Shown here one piece after another: positions 33,711 through 42,299 of a stretch of DNA of 64,000 nt. How positions within the stretch are numbered: position 1 is the stretch's first letter; the number at the start of each line of letters is the position of its first letter. A program made the translations under genes and the position numbers. Source of the stretch: a bacterium SCSIO 12643 (lineage in GTDB: Bacteria > Bacteroidota > Bacteroidia > Flavobacteriales_G > Salibacteraceae). The notes beneath the pieces were generated by a model. The model saw only the letters and a program-made list of their open reading frames with translations, did not search any database and was not told the origin of the DNA. The stretch is taken from assembly GCA_024398135.1 (NCBI GenBank), contig CP073750.1, positions 1,178,001 through 1,242,000 on the forward strand, written 5' to 3'.

Positions 33711-34931
33711 ATGATTTTTAAACTGGCATGGAGAAATATTTGGAGAAACAAACGGAGATCTTATCTCACAATTGCCTCCATTATGTTTGCTGTTATTCTG
33801 GCCATTTTCATGCGTTCCGTACAGCTGGGTTCTTACGAAAACATGATTGAGAACTCTGTTCGATTCTATACCGGCCATATTCAGATACATCAAAAAGGGT
33901 ATTGGGACGATAAAGTCATCGACAACAGTATGGCTTTAGACAGTCACCTATTGGGAACTCTTCATCAAATTGAAGGAGTTACAGATGTTGTACCTAGAGT
34001 AGAGTCTTTTATTCTTTCTGCTTACGGCACTAAAACTCGCGGTTCTTTGATCATGGGAATTGATCCTATTGCCGAAGACGGTCTAACAGGATTAAAAGAC
34101 AAACTGGTGGAAGGAGAATACCTGAACATCGATGATAAAGCGGTTCTTATATCAGAGGGATTAGCCAAATATCTCAGAATGGGAATTGGAGATACACTAG
34201 TCCTATTGGGACAAGGATATCATGGTTCATCAGCTGCTGCAATTTACCCCATTAAAGGAATCGTCAAATTCCCGGTAAAAGTTCAGAACGATCAATCGGT
34301 ATTCCTCCCTGTCGCAGAAGCACAATGGCTTTTTGATGCTGCTGATTTATTGACTAGTGTTTCTATTATGGTCGATCAGGTAGATCGGGTAGAGGGTGTC
34401 AATCAAACAATAAAATCACAGGTAGATTTAGAAACTCTGGAAGTTATGGATTGGCAGGAACTCACACCAGAATTGCTTCAGGCCATTGAAATAGATAATC
34501 TAAGCTCCAAGTTTATGTTGTACATCTTATATCTGGTTATTGGATTTGGAATGCTTGGAACCTTTATGATGATGACAGCCGAACGTCAATACGAATTTGG
34601 AGTCATGATTTCCATTGGTATGAGTCGACTCAAAATGCAGATTGTTATTGCTCTGGAAATGTTAATGATGACCTTTTTGGCTTTATTCATTGGGATTAGC
34701 ATTACACTCCCATTCCTCATTCACCTGCATAACAATCCTGTAAAACTGACCGGAGATATGGCTGTAGCGGCAGAAAACAAAGGTGTTGAAGCACTTCTAA
34801 GATTTTCATTAAATCCTGAGTTATTCCTAAATCAAGCCTGGGCTATATTTTTTATGGCATTCTTATTAGGTTTTTACCCCATCAGATCTATTCAAAAATT
34901 AAAGCCTGTAAAAGCCATGCGTGGTGAATAA
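33711..34931 (+). CDS. FtsX/LolE-type ABC transporter permease 1
   Basis: 406 residues. N-terminal helix (about 18-38) preceded by LAWRNIWRNKRRS, a large periplasmic MacB-like domain (about 40-260) and three C-terminal helices (about 268-290, 315-345, 375-395) that make an FtsX domain. The topology is that of LolC/LolE and MacB, which extract or push substrates from the periplasmic leaflet rather than move them through a channel. It is paralogous to the next gene. Confidence 0.92.
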   Translation: MIFKLAWRNIWRNKRRSYLTIASIMFAVILAIFMRSVQLGSYENMIENSVRFYTGHIQIHQKGYWDDKVIDNSMALDSHLLGTLHQIEGVTDVVPRVESFILSAYGTKTRGSLIMGIDPIAEDGLTGLKDKLVEGEYLNIDDKAVLISEGLAKYLRMGIGDTLVLLGQGYHGSSAAAIYPIKGIVKFPVKVQNDQSVFLPVAEAQWLFDAADLLTSVSIMVDQVDRVEGVNQTIKSQVDLETLEVMDWQELTPELLQAIEIDNLSSKFMLYILYLVIGFGMLGTFMMMTAERQYEFGVMISIGMSRLKMQIVIALEMLMMTFLALFIGISITLPFLIHLHNNPVKLTGDMAVAAENKGVEALLRFSLNPELFLNQAWAIFFMAFLLGFYPIRSIQKLKPVKAMRGE

Positions 34932-34955
34932 GTTGAACTTACTTAAACGACTGAT

Positions 34956-36170
34956 ATGTTAGTAAAAATTGCATGGAGAAACGTTTGGAGAAATAGATCA
35001 AGAAGCTTGATTGTGATCTCCTCAATTGCCGTAGGTGTATGGGCTTTGGTAGCTGGAACAGGTTTTATGAACGGGTTTATCGTAAGTTATATTTCTGACC
35101 AGATTAACTATAACACTTCGAATATTCAGATTCATCACCCGATATTTCATGAAGACCGAGATGTCAATTATTACATCCCAGATGCTATTGAAAAGTCGGA
35201 ATATCTACAGCAAATACCTGGAGTCATTGCAGTGACTCAAAGAGTTATTTTAAACGGGATGATCGCTTCGGCCAAAAAAGCAAGCGGTGTTGAGATCAGA
35301 GGGTTAAACATAGAAACCGAAAGACAGGTAACCCATTTAGATTCTATTCTTGTTGAAGGAAAATACTTTGAAGGAGTTAAAAGAAATCCGGTCATCATTG
35401 GTTCTAAATTAGCTGAAGAGCTTCATGTAAAAATTCGATCTAAAATTGTATTGACCTTCTCAGATAAAGATGGTGAAATGATTTCGGGAGCATTTAGAGT
35501 TGTTGGAATTATCAAAAGTTCAGCCGTCAATTTAAATGAAGGCACCGCATTTGTACGAGATTCAGACATTCAAACTTTGCTGGGAATTGATCAGAACTAC
35601 CACGAAATTGCTGCACTTACGCATACACAAAGTGAAGAACAAGATATCATTTCCGAATACAAAAAGACATACAAAGAAGACCTCATTCAAGATTGGAAAG
35701 AAATCTCTCCCGACCTGGCTTACATCTCCGAGACCTTTGGAAACATGCTATACATTTTGATGGCTATTATTTTAATCGCATTGGTTTTTGGCATCATCAA
35801 CACCATGCTGATGGCTGTATTGGAAAGAATAAAGGAACTTGGGATGCTTATGGCTGTGGGAATGAACAAGTCAAAAGTCTTCTTCATGATTGTTGTTGAA
35901 ACGGTATTCTTAGGTCTGGTTGGCACACCTTTCGGACTTATTCTGGGATACTTTAACGTGAGCTATTATCACGAGCGAGGAGTCGATCTTACCGAATATT
36001 CGGAAGGGCTTGAAGCCTTTGGATATTCAAGTGATTTGTATCCATATCTGGAACCTTCGGTTTACATCATTGTATCTGTAGGCGTATTTATTACCACAAT
36101 CGTTGGTGCTGCCTACCCGGCATATAAAGCAGTTAGTTTAAAACCTGTAGAAGCCCTACAAAAATTATAA
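34956..36170 (+). CDS. FtsX/LolE-type ABC transporter permease 2
   Basis: 404 residues with the same plan as permease 1: IAWRNVWRNRSRS, first helix about 18-38, periplasmic domain about 40-265, three C-terminal helices about 270-295, 315-340 and 370-392. NIQIHH near residue 60 parallels the HIQIHQ of permease 1. The pair probably forms a LolCE-like heterodimer with the following ATPase. It starts 24 bp after permease 1. Confidence 0.92.
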   Translation: MLVKIAWRNVWRNRSRSLIVISSIAVGVWALVAGTGFMNGFIVSYISDQINYNTSNIQIHHPIFHEDRDVNYYIPDAIEKSEYLQQIPGVIAVTQRVILNGMIASAKKASGVEIRGLNIETERQVTHLDSILVEGKYFEGVKRNPVIIGSKLAEELHVKIRSKIVLTFSDKDGEMISGAFRVVGIIKSSAVNLNEGTAFVRDSDIQTLLGIDQNYHEIAALTHTQSEEQDIISEYKKTYKEDLIQDWKEISPDLAYISETFGNMLYILMAIILIALVFGIINTMLMAVLERIKELGMLMAVGMNKSKVFFMIVVETVFLGLVGTPFGLILGYFNVSYYHERGVDLTEYSEGLEAFGYSSDLYPYLEPSVYIIVSVGVFITTIVGAAYPAYKAVSLKPVEALQKL

Positions 36171-36187
36171 TTTGAAATTCATTGATC

Positions 36188-36880
36188 ATGAGTATTATAC
36201 AAGCAAAAAACGTAAAGAAAACATACAACGCTGATACCATTCCGGTACATGCATTAAATGATGTTAATTTAAACGTAGAGGAAGGTGAATTTACAGCCAT
36301 TGTCGGACCTTCAGGTTGTGGAAAAACAACTTTATTAAATATTCTTGGAGGTTTAGATGATGCCACAAGTGGACATGTGGAAATTGATGGTACCGTAATT
36401 ACTCAAATGAGCGATGGTGATTTAATTGATTTTCGTTTAAATAATATTGGTTTCGTGTTTCAGGCGTATAACCTGATTCCGGTTTTAACAACTAAAGAAA
36501 ATGTAGAGTTTATTATGCTTTTGCAAAAAAAGGATGAAAAACTACGTTCGGAAAGGACTTTTGAACTATTGGAAGAAATGGGAATTGCAGATAAAGCAGA
36601 TAAACGACCATCTGAGCTATCTGGTGGACAGCAACAAAGAGTAGCGGTGGCCCGTGCGTTGGCATCTAAACCTAAATTTGTTCTTGCCGATGAACCAACT
36701 GCTAACCTGGATTCAAACTCTACCAAAGATCTTTTAGATATTATGGCCAAATTGAATAAGGAAGAAGGAATCACTTTTGTTTTTTCTACCCATGATCAAA
36801 GAGTAATCGATCGTGCGAGAAGAATTGTGCATTTAGATGATGGTAAAATTGTGGATGACGTTACCGTAAAGCAATCTTGA
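36188..36880 (+). CDS. LolD-like ABC transporter ATPase
   Basis: 230 residues. Walker A GPSGCGKTT (40-48), Q-loop in VFQAYNLIP, signature LSGGQQQRV, Walker B FVLADEPT with catalytic Glu, and H-loop STHDQR. It belongs to the MacB/LolD/FtsE group of lipoprotein- and peptide-export ATPases. The ATG at 36188 is chosen over an upstream TTG two codons before. It is 17 bp after permease 2, and the next gene starts at the base after its stop codon. Confidence 0.95.
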   Translation: MSIIQAKNVKKTYNADTIPVHALNDVNLNVEEGEFTAIVGPSGCGKTTLLNILGGLDDATSGHVEIDGTVITQMSDGDLIDFRLNNIGFVFQAYNLIPVLTTKENVEFIMLLQKKDEKLRSERTFELLEEMGIADKADKRPSELSGGQQQRVAVARALASKPKFVLADEPTANLDSNSTKDLLDIMAKLNKEEGITFVFSTHDQRVIDRARRIVHLDDGKIVDDVTVKQS

Positions 36881-38068
36881 ATGAAAAGAATTCTATTCAT
36901 ATTTCTAAGCTTTATTGCTTTATCTCAGATTCAGGCACAGAGCAATTATAAATTGAAAGATCACATTCAATTTGGTGGTTATTTGAAATACATGCAAACG
37001 AATGTGATTCAAAATACAGATACAATCCTGACCGACAACCTTATTCATAACCGGCTGAACCTTAAAATTCAACTACCTAAAAACTTCACTTTTGGAGCCG
37101 GAGCCAGAATTCGTGCTTTTTATGGCGAGGTGACTAAAGGAGGCGTTATTGCTGGAAATGCAACGGGTAATTCTTATTCTGATCAACTTAAAGGATATGA
37201 TGGAACTCTAAACCTGGAACGTACGTGGGTGAATGGTAATTCTCTAATCATCAACTCCATTATGGATCGTTTGTGGTTAGATTATGCGAAAGGAGACTGG
37301 GAAATTCGCGTAGGACGCCAAAGGGTAAATTGGGGCCTCAATACGGTATGGAATCCCAATGATCTTTTTAACGCACTCAACTATCTGGACTTCGATTACG
37401 AAGAACGTCCAGGGTCAGATGCGGTACGCGTACAATATTATGTTGGTGCAATGAGCTCTATTGACGTGGCTTATAAATGGGCTGAAGACCCTAAAAACAA
37501 TGTGGCAGCTGTTAAATATAAATTTAACACGCACACATACGATATTCAGGTTTTGACCGGTAAATATCAAGAAGACCTCGCTGTGGGATTAGGTTGGGCC
37601 GGTAATATCAAGCAAGCTGGATTCAAAGGCGAGGGCACTTATTTCATTCCCTACGATAGCATTTCTTCGGCAACCGGTATTTTGAGTTTCTCCACAACTT
37701 TAGAATATGGATTTAAAAGCGGCTGGACTGGTATGCTTTCATACTTATTAAATAGTGGTGGAACAGATCACCCTCAAAACGCACTTTCATTAAGTACATT
37801 TACTCCAAATGCTAAAACGATGATGCCCAATAAGCACACAGTATTTGTAAACTTCCTTAAACCAATTAATCCGGTATTATCTGTAAATGCGGGTGGGTTC
37901 TATGGTTTTGGGGTAAACTGGTTGATCTTTTTCCCTACGGTTACCTATAGCATCAAAACCAATTGGGATATTGATTTGGTAGGGCAACTTTTCTGGGGAG
38001 ATAATACACAAAGACAATTTACCAACCAGGGAAATGGCATATTTTTGAGGCTCAAATGGAGTTTCTAA
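36881..38068 (+). CDS. Outer-membrane beta-barrel protein (DUF1302-like)
   Basis: 395 residues. Signal peptide about 1-19 (ending IQAQ). The rest alternates aromatic and polar residues in a barrel pattern ending with RLKWSF, a terminal-Phe signature for BAM insertion. The stretch WEIRVGRQRVNWGLNTVWNPNDLFNALNYLDF resembles the GRQ.VNWG...NP.D motif of DUF1302 proteins. In Pseudomonas and relatives, DUF1302 barrels pair with DUF1329/LolA-like proteins and RND pumps. Here an ABC transporter replaces the RND pump. The stop-to-start spacing with the ATPase gene is zero. Confidence 0.78.
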   Translation: MKRILFIFLSFIALSQIQAQSNYKLKDHIQFGGYLKYMQTNVIQNTDTILTDNLIHNRLNLKIQLPKNFTFGAGARIRAFYGEVTKGGVIAGNATGNSYSDQLKGYDGTLNLERTWVNGNSLIINSIMDRLWLDYAKGDWEIRVGRQRVNWGLNTVWNPNDLFNALNYLDFDYEERPGSDAVRVQYYVGAMSSIDVAYKWAEDPKNNVAAVKYKFNTHTYDIQVLTGKYQEDLAVGLGWAGNIKQAGFKGEGTYFIPYDSISSATGILSFSTTLEYGFKSGWTGMLSYLLNSGGTDHPQNALSLSTFTPNAKTMMPNKHTVFVNFLKPINPVLSVNAGGFYGFGVNWLIFFPTVTYSIKTNWDIDLVGQLFWGDNTQRQFTNQGNGIFLRLKWSF

Positions 38069-38077
38069 ATTAGACTC

Positions 38078-38614
38078 ATGAATATTCAAAAATCACCGTT
38101 TCCAACGAACTCTTTACTATCTCATACCAAATACAACTACTTTGATAGCTATCTATCTGAATTTTCTGATCCAATCAAAAAGTTTGATATTCTATCGGTA
38201 GCAAAATCGTTTATGAGTGCTTCACCTAAATGGCTTGAAACTCTATTTTCATTGCGAAATAAAATAGTTGGTGTTTTCGGACTTAAAACTGCACCACACT
38301 TACAAGATCGTTCTGCTGTTATTAGAAATTTTAACGGACAACCTGGTGAAAAACTAGGATTCTTTAAAGTATACCAACGCTCAGAAAATGAAATCATTCT
38401 GGGTGAAGATGATACACATTTAGATTTCAGAGTTTCTTTATTACTGAAACCACAACAATCTGACTCTCAAATATTACAAATTACCACTACAGTTATTTTT
38501 CACAACTTCTGGGGCAAATTATACTTCTTTCCTGTCAAACCATTTCATCGACTCATTGTACCGGTAATGGTTAAAGGCATCATTAAAGAAATAAAAAATC
38601 AGCAATCGATCTAG
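38078..38614 (+). CDS. DUF2867-like protein at the end of the export operon
   Basis: 178 residues, cytoplasmic, no signal peptide. The C-terminal half (VIFHNFWGKLYFFPVKPFHRLIVPVMVKGI) matches the end of the DUF2867 domain of the SDR fusion encoded at 60531-61952 (GVWGRLYWYSVLPFHAIVFQGML). The middle contains GEDDTHLDFRVSLLL. DUF2867 is a SRPBCAR/START-like fold candidate, suggesting hydrophobic-ligand binding; the exact function is unknown. Starts 9 bp after the barrel gene, so it is the last gene of the TetR operon. The stop shares CTAG with the convergent dusB stop. Confidence 0.78.
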   Translation: MNIQKSPFPTNSLLSHTKYNYFDSYLSEFSDPIKKFDILSVAKSFMSASPKWLETLFSLRNKIVGVFGLKTAPHLQDRSAVIRNFNGQPGEKLGFFKVYQRSENEIILGEDDTHLDFRVSLLLKPQQSDSQILQITTTVIFHNFWGKLYFFPVKPFHRLIVPVMVKGIIKEIKNQQSI

Positions 38615-39609
38615 CGTCTCTCAAAATCTCCCCTTTCGTATCGCTCCACTATACTATCCAAAGTATCATACAATTCATTCAACTCCACAGAAGTTACCAA
38701 AACCTGACGCACCTCTTTGAAATTGTGAATTCCTTTAAAATAATTGGTATAGTGTCTACGCATTTCGACAATTCCTCTACGTTCTCCTTTCCAGCCTTCA
38801 GATAACTCCAAATGTTTACGAGCCACCCTTACACGTTCACGAATTGTTGGAGGAGCTAAATGCTCTCCTGTACGCATATAGTGTTTAATCTCATTGAAAA
38901 TCCAGGGGTAACCAATAGCAGCACGCCCTATCATAATCCCATCCACACCATACCTCTCTTTATACTCCACAGCTTTTTCGGGTGAATCAATATCACCATT
39001 ACCAAATACTGGTATGTGCATTCTCGGATTGTTTCTCACATCCGCAATCAAACTCCAATCAGCCTCACCTTTATACATCTGCTTACGCGTACGACCATGA
39101 ATAGATATCGCTTTAATTCCTACATCCTGTAGTTTTTCAGCAGTACTTACAATACTCTTGGTATCATCATCCCAACCCAATCTGGTTTTTACAGTTACCG
39201 GAAGTTTAGTCGCTTTCACCACGGCTTCAGTCAGTTCTTCCATCAAAGGGATGTTTCTTAAAATACCTGCACCAGCTCCTTTTGAAACCACTTTTTTCAC
39301 AGGACATCCAAAATTAATATCCAAAAGCTCAGGATTCGCTTCCTCCACAATCTCAGCCGAGCGCATCATGGAATCCTTATTATGACCAAAAATTTGGATT
39401 CCAACTGGACGTTCTTCCGGATAAATATCCAGTTTTTCACGACTTTTTACTGCATCACGAATGAGTCCCTCTGTTGAAATAAACTCCGAATACATTAAAT
39501 CAGCACCCAATTCCTTACATAATGCACGGAAAGGTGGGTCACTTACGTCCTCCATTGGAGCTAATAATAATGGAAATTCTCCCAGTTCAATTTGATCAAT
39601 CTTTACCAC
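38611..39609 (-). CDS. dusB: tRNA-dihydrouridine synthase (DusB)
   Basis: 332 residues. FMN-dependent TIM barrel with LLAPMEDVSDPPFR (substrate/FMN loop), the catalytic Cys102 in INFGCPVKKV, KTRLGWDD, SIHGRTR and NGDI plus GVDGIMIGRAAIGYPWIF. Dus enzymes reduce uridines in the tRNA D-loop. The start codon is GTG (39609-39607); the barrel starts ten residues later and no upstream ATG fits. Divergent from the CPBP gene. Confidence 0.95.
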   Translation of the reverse strand: MVKIDQIELGEFPLLLAPMEDVSDPPFRALCKELGADLMYSEFISTEGLIRDAVKSREKLDIYPEERPVGIQIFGHNKDSMMRSAEIVEEANPELLDINFGCPVKKVVSKGAGAGILRNIPLMEELTEAVVKATKLPVTVKTRLGWDDDTKSIVSTAEKLQDVGIKAISIHGRTRKQMYKGEADWSLIADVRNNPRMHIPVFGNGDIDSPEKAVEYKERYGVDGIMIGRAAIGYPWIFNEIKHYMRTGEHLAPPTIRERVRVARKHLELSEGWKGERRGIVEMRRHYTNYFKGIHNFKEVRQVLVTSVELNELYDTLDSIVERYERGDFERR

Positions 39610-39655
39610 TTTTTGATTTCTTTGCGATGCTGCAATATTACATAAAATACAATCT

Positions 39656-40567
39656 ATGCCTTTAAAAAATAGTTTTAGTCATTCCGGATCTTTTGGTAAG
39701 GTCTTATTACTTATTGCTTTAATGGCCATCTGCATGATTGTTTCTTTGCTCATATTAACCGGAATACTTCTGATTTTTGGATTATCCCCGGATTTTGGAG
39801 GTACACTTACCGCTACAAGTTCTCAGGAAAATATTCTCATTGCCAAACTGATGCAGATAACTTCTCAAATGGGTTTATTCATTCTCCCGGCTCTGATTTT
39901 TGGGTATCTCACTGCTCCTTCAATCGCAAACGGGCTGAACATAGGTAAATTCCCAATACCAAGATCTCTGGCACTGGTTGTTGTTAGCACTTTATTTGCT
40001 ATTCCTTTTATTAATTTACTGGCACAATGGAATACCCAATGGCATCTACCAGACTCTATGCAATCTATTGAGGACTGGATGCGTAATATGCAATATGCCA
40101 ATGATAAATTGATGGAAGTCATCCTAATAATGGATACTCCTTCGGATATTGCGATTAACGTTCTAATGATGGCCATACTTCCTGCCGTAGGAGAAGAACT
40201 ACTTTTTCGAGGAGTCCTACAAAAAGAATTTGAGAAATCCTTTAAAAACCCTCATTTGGCAATTTTTATAACCGCTGCTATATTCAGTGCTTTTCACCTA
40301 CAGTTTTTAGGGTTTCTATCCAGACTCATTCTTGGAATGTTGTTTGGTTACTTATTCTACTATTCCAAGAATATATGGACTGCAATTTTAGCACATTTTA
40401 CAAACAATTTTCTGGCTCTGATTTTTGCTATTATTTACGGATCAGAAATAGCTACACAAAGTTTTGAAAATAACATGGACCCCATGATTATTTTACCTTC
40501 AATTGTGGCAATAGGGTTATCCGGATATCTCATTTATAAAAACCGATCAGAACTCGCTCATGGTTAG
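39656..40567 (+). CDS. CPBP family intramembrane glutamic endopeptidase
   Basis: 303 residues with about eight membrane helices. Active-site motifs of the CPBP (Rce1-like) family: motif 1 GEELLFRG (Glu180-Glu181, Arg185), motif 2 AAIFSAFHLQF (His214), and motif 3 AILAHFTNN (His). Some family members cleave prenylated proteins, others process bacteriocins or act in membrane stress; the target here is unknown. Its stop overlaps the convergent exbD-like stop by 4 bp. Confidence 0.92.
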   Translation: MPLKNSFSHSGSFGKVLLLIALMAICMIVSLLILTGILLIFGLSPDFGGTLTATSSQENILIAKLMQITSQMGLFILPALIFGYLTAPSIANGLNIGKFPIPRSLALVVVSTLFAIPFINLLAQWNTQWHLPDSMQSIEDWMRNMQYANDKLMEVILIMDTPSDIAINVLMMAILPAVGEELLFRGVLQKEFEKSFKNPHLAIFITAAIFSAFHLQFLGFLSRLILGMLFGYLFYYSKNIWTAILAHFTNNFLALIFAIIYGSEIATQSFENNMDPMIILPSIVAIGLSGYLIYKNRSELAHG

Positions 40568-41127
40568 TTGGGTAAAGCCTCAGATATTCTTTGAGGATAA
40601 ATCATTTTAATTGCGTCACATTCGCTTTTGCGATTTGATTTCTTGAGTTCCTCATACGTGCGTCCGAACTTTTGATCAGACAAATCATTTCTTAATTCAG
40701 AGTATGCTCTTACCAATTCATTTTGCACCTGCAAATACATCCTATAAGATGTTTCTTTATCATTTTGCAGCGATATTACCTGCTTTGATACCATCATCTC
40801 CCCAAAGAAAGGAATGTCCTTTAATCTTTTCTCTGGGAAGTTGGCATTATCATTTACGTTTAAAATAAAATTTTTGGTAATCTGTGTCACCTGATCTAAA
40901 GATACCAGTTCTCCTTCGATCATGATTCGGTCATCAGCATTTACCCATACTTCTAAAACATTCCTTCTTAAAATTTCTGCTTCGCTTTTCTGATCCGGAT
41001 CAGGAAGGACTCTCATCATTCCGGCTTCATCATCCATAGTTGTGGTCATTAAAAAGAAAACAAGTAATAGAAATGCTATATCCGCCATAGAGCCAGCATT
41101 TAGTTCAGGGGTAATTCGCGTATTCAT
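40564..41127 (-). CDS. exbD: ExbD/TolR-family protein (paralogue 3)
   Basis: 187 residues. ELNAGSMADIAFLLLVFFLMTTTM gives the single ExbD membrane helix (about 15-33) with the conserved Asp of GSMADIAF. The periplasmic domain is unusually large and shares long stretches (VMVSKQVISLQND, SYRMYLQVQNELVRAYSELRNDL, YPQRISEA) with the protein at 41706-42293, showing duplication. It is separated from the other exb genes by a terminator (41183-41212), so it is probably transcribed on its own. Confidence 0.92.
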   Translation of the reverse strand: MNTRITPELNAGSMADIAFLLLVFFLMTTTMDDEAGMMRVLPDPDQKSEAEILRRNVLEVWVNADDRIMIEGELVSLDQVTQITKNFILNVNDNANFPEKRLKDIPFFGEMMVSKQVISLQNDKETSYRMYLQVQNELVRAYSELRNDLSDQKFGRTYEELKKSNRKSECDAIKMIYPQRISEALPN

Positions 41128-41182
41128 AATTTTACAATTTGGGTTACCTTGTAAAAATCAAATATCACACCAAAAACTCTGG

Positions 41183-41212
41183 CATAAAAAAAGGGGAGCT
41201 TTTGCTCCCCTT
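41183..41212 (-). terminator. Intrinsic terminator of the exb operon
   Basis: Stem AAGGGGAGC / GCTCCCCTT (41191-41212) with a TTTT loop. On the minus strand a run of eight T follows. It lies about 20 bp after the stop of the 41234-41704 gene and insulates the third exbD paralogue. Confidence 0.88.
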
Positions 41213-41233
41213 CTTCTTATAATAGAATATTAT

Positions 41234-41704
41234 TTATTTCACAACAGATCCTTCACGGCTGGAATAACTAATCTTTAATGCAGATACCTTTCTTAACTCT
41301 TGCTTTACTTCAGTCACAATACCCATTTTAGTATCGCTATCCACTTTTAAAGCAGTAATTAATAATGGCACCTCAGCCTCATCGTGTGTATTACGTTCAG
41401 TCTCAATATATGGTCCTACATCTGCAACTTCTGCAAACGCATCGCCCAATTGAATCCTGGAACTTGTTCCGTATACTTTAGCATCATTCGGTTCACCAAT
41501 GTAGATGTAAGTTACCAAAGACTTGTTCTTAAACTTGGAGATTTCAGTAGCTTCAGGTGTACTCACCTTCACTTTTAAATCTACCTCTCTCATCACAGTA
41601 GTTACCATGAAGAAGAATAAAAGCATAAATACAATATCCGGTAAAGATGCCGTAGAAATTGCTGGTTCGCCCTTTCCGTTATCTTTTTTAAACTTACCTG
41701 CCAT
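41234..41704 (-). CDS. exbD: ExbD/TolR-family protein (paralogue 2)
   Basis: 156 residues. Membrane helix in ISTASLPDIVFMLLFFFMVTTVM (about 18-40) carries the conserved proton-path Asp. The periplasmic part (about 45-156) is of classical size and unlike the other two paralogues. ExbD with ExbB uses proton motive force to energise TonB at the outer membrane. The start ATG has an uncommonly clear Shine-Dalgarno-like GGAGGAAA about 6 bp upstream. 1 bp separates it from paralogue 1. Confidence 0.93.
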   Translation of the reverse strand: MAGKFKKDNGKGEPAISTASLPDIVFMLLFFFMVTTVMREVDLKVKVSTPEATEISKFKNKSLVTYIYIGEPNDAKVYGTSSRIQLGDAFAEVADVGPYIETERNTHDEAEVPLLITALKVDSDTKMGIVTEVKQELRKVSALKISYSSREGSVVK

Positions 41705-41705
41705 A

Positions 41706-42293
41706 TTAGTTTCCTCCTACATTTTTTGGTTCAGCCTCAGAAATTCTTTGTGGATAAACTTTCTTAATAGCTTTTACTTTATCCTTTTCTTCGTCTTCAA
41801 CCAATGATTCATAAGACACTCCGAATTCTCTCATTGCTAAATCATCACGCAATTCATTATACGCTGCAGCTAACTCATTTTGCACCTGCAAGTACAATTT
41901 GTAAGATGTTCCATTATCATTCTGTAAAGAAATCACCTGCTTTGAAACCATCACATTTCCAAAGTATTTTACTTCCACTTGTTTCTTCTCTGGAAGTTCT
42001 TCTTTATTCAATGGATTTGCGATAAATTCTTTGGCAGCTTCCTTTAACTCAGAAATGTCCATCAACTCACCTTCCACCAAAAGTTGGTCGTTCGCATTTG
42101 CCAATACAACAAATACATTTCGATCCTTAATCGGTGGTGGCTTTGGCATATCTGGCGGTAGCGTTGGCGGCAACTTACGCATCATTCCCATATCAGAATC
42201 CATCGTAGTCGTAACTAAGAAGAATACTAACAGCAGGAAGGCGATGTCGGCCATCGAACCCGCGTTTATTTCTGGCGCTTCTCTTTTTGCCAT
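41706..42293 (-). CDS. exbD: ExbD/TolR-family protein (paralogue 1)
   Basis: 195 residues. EINAGSMADIAFLLLVFFLVTTTM gives the membrane helix (about 9-32) with the conserved Asp. A Pro-rich spacer follows (LPPTLPPDMPKPPP). The rest of the periplasmic domain is extended compared with E. coli ExbD and closely resembles paralogue 3. Third gene of an operon starting with the ExbB-like gene. Confidence 0.93.
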   Translation of the reverse strand: MAKREAPEINAGSMADIAFLLLVFFLVTTTMDSDMGMMRKLPPTLPPDMPKPPPIKDRNVFVVLANANDQLLVEGELMDISELKEAAKEFIANPLNKEELPEKKQVEVKYFGNVMVSKQVISLQNDNGTSYKLYLQVQNELAAAYNELRDDLAMREFGVSYESLVEDEEKDKVKAIKKVYPQRISEAEPKNVGGN

Positions 42294-42299
42294 AATCTA

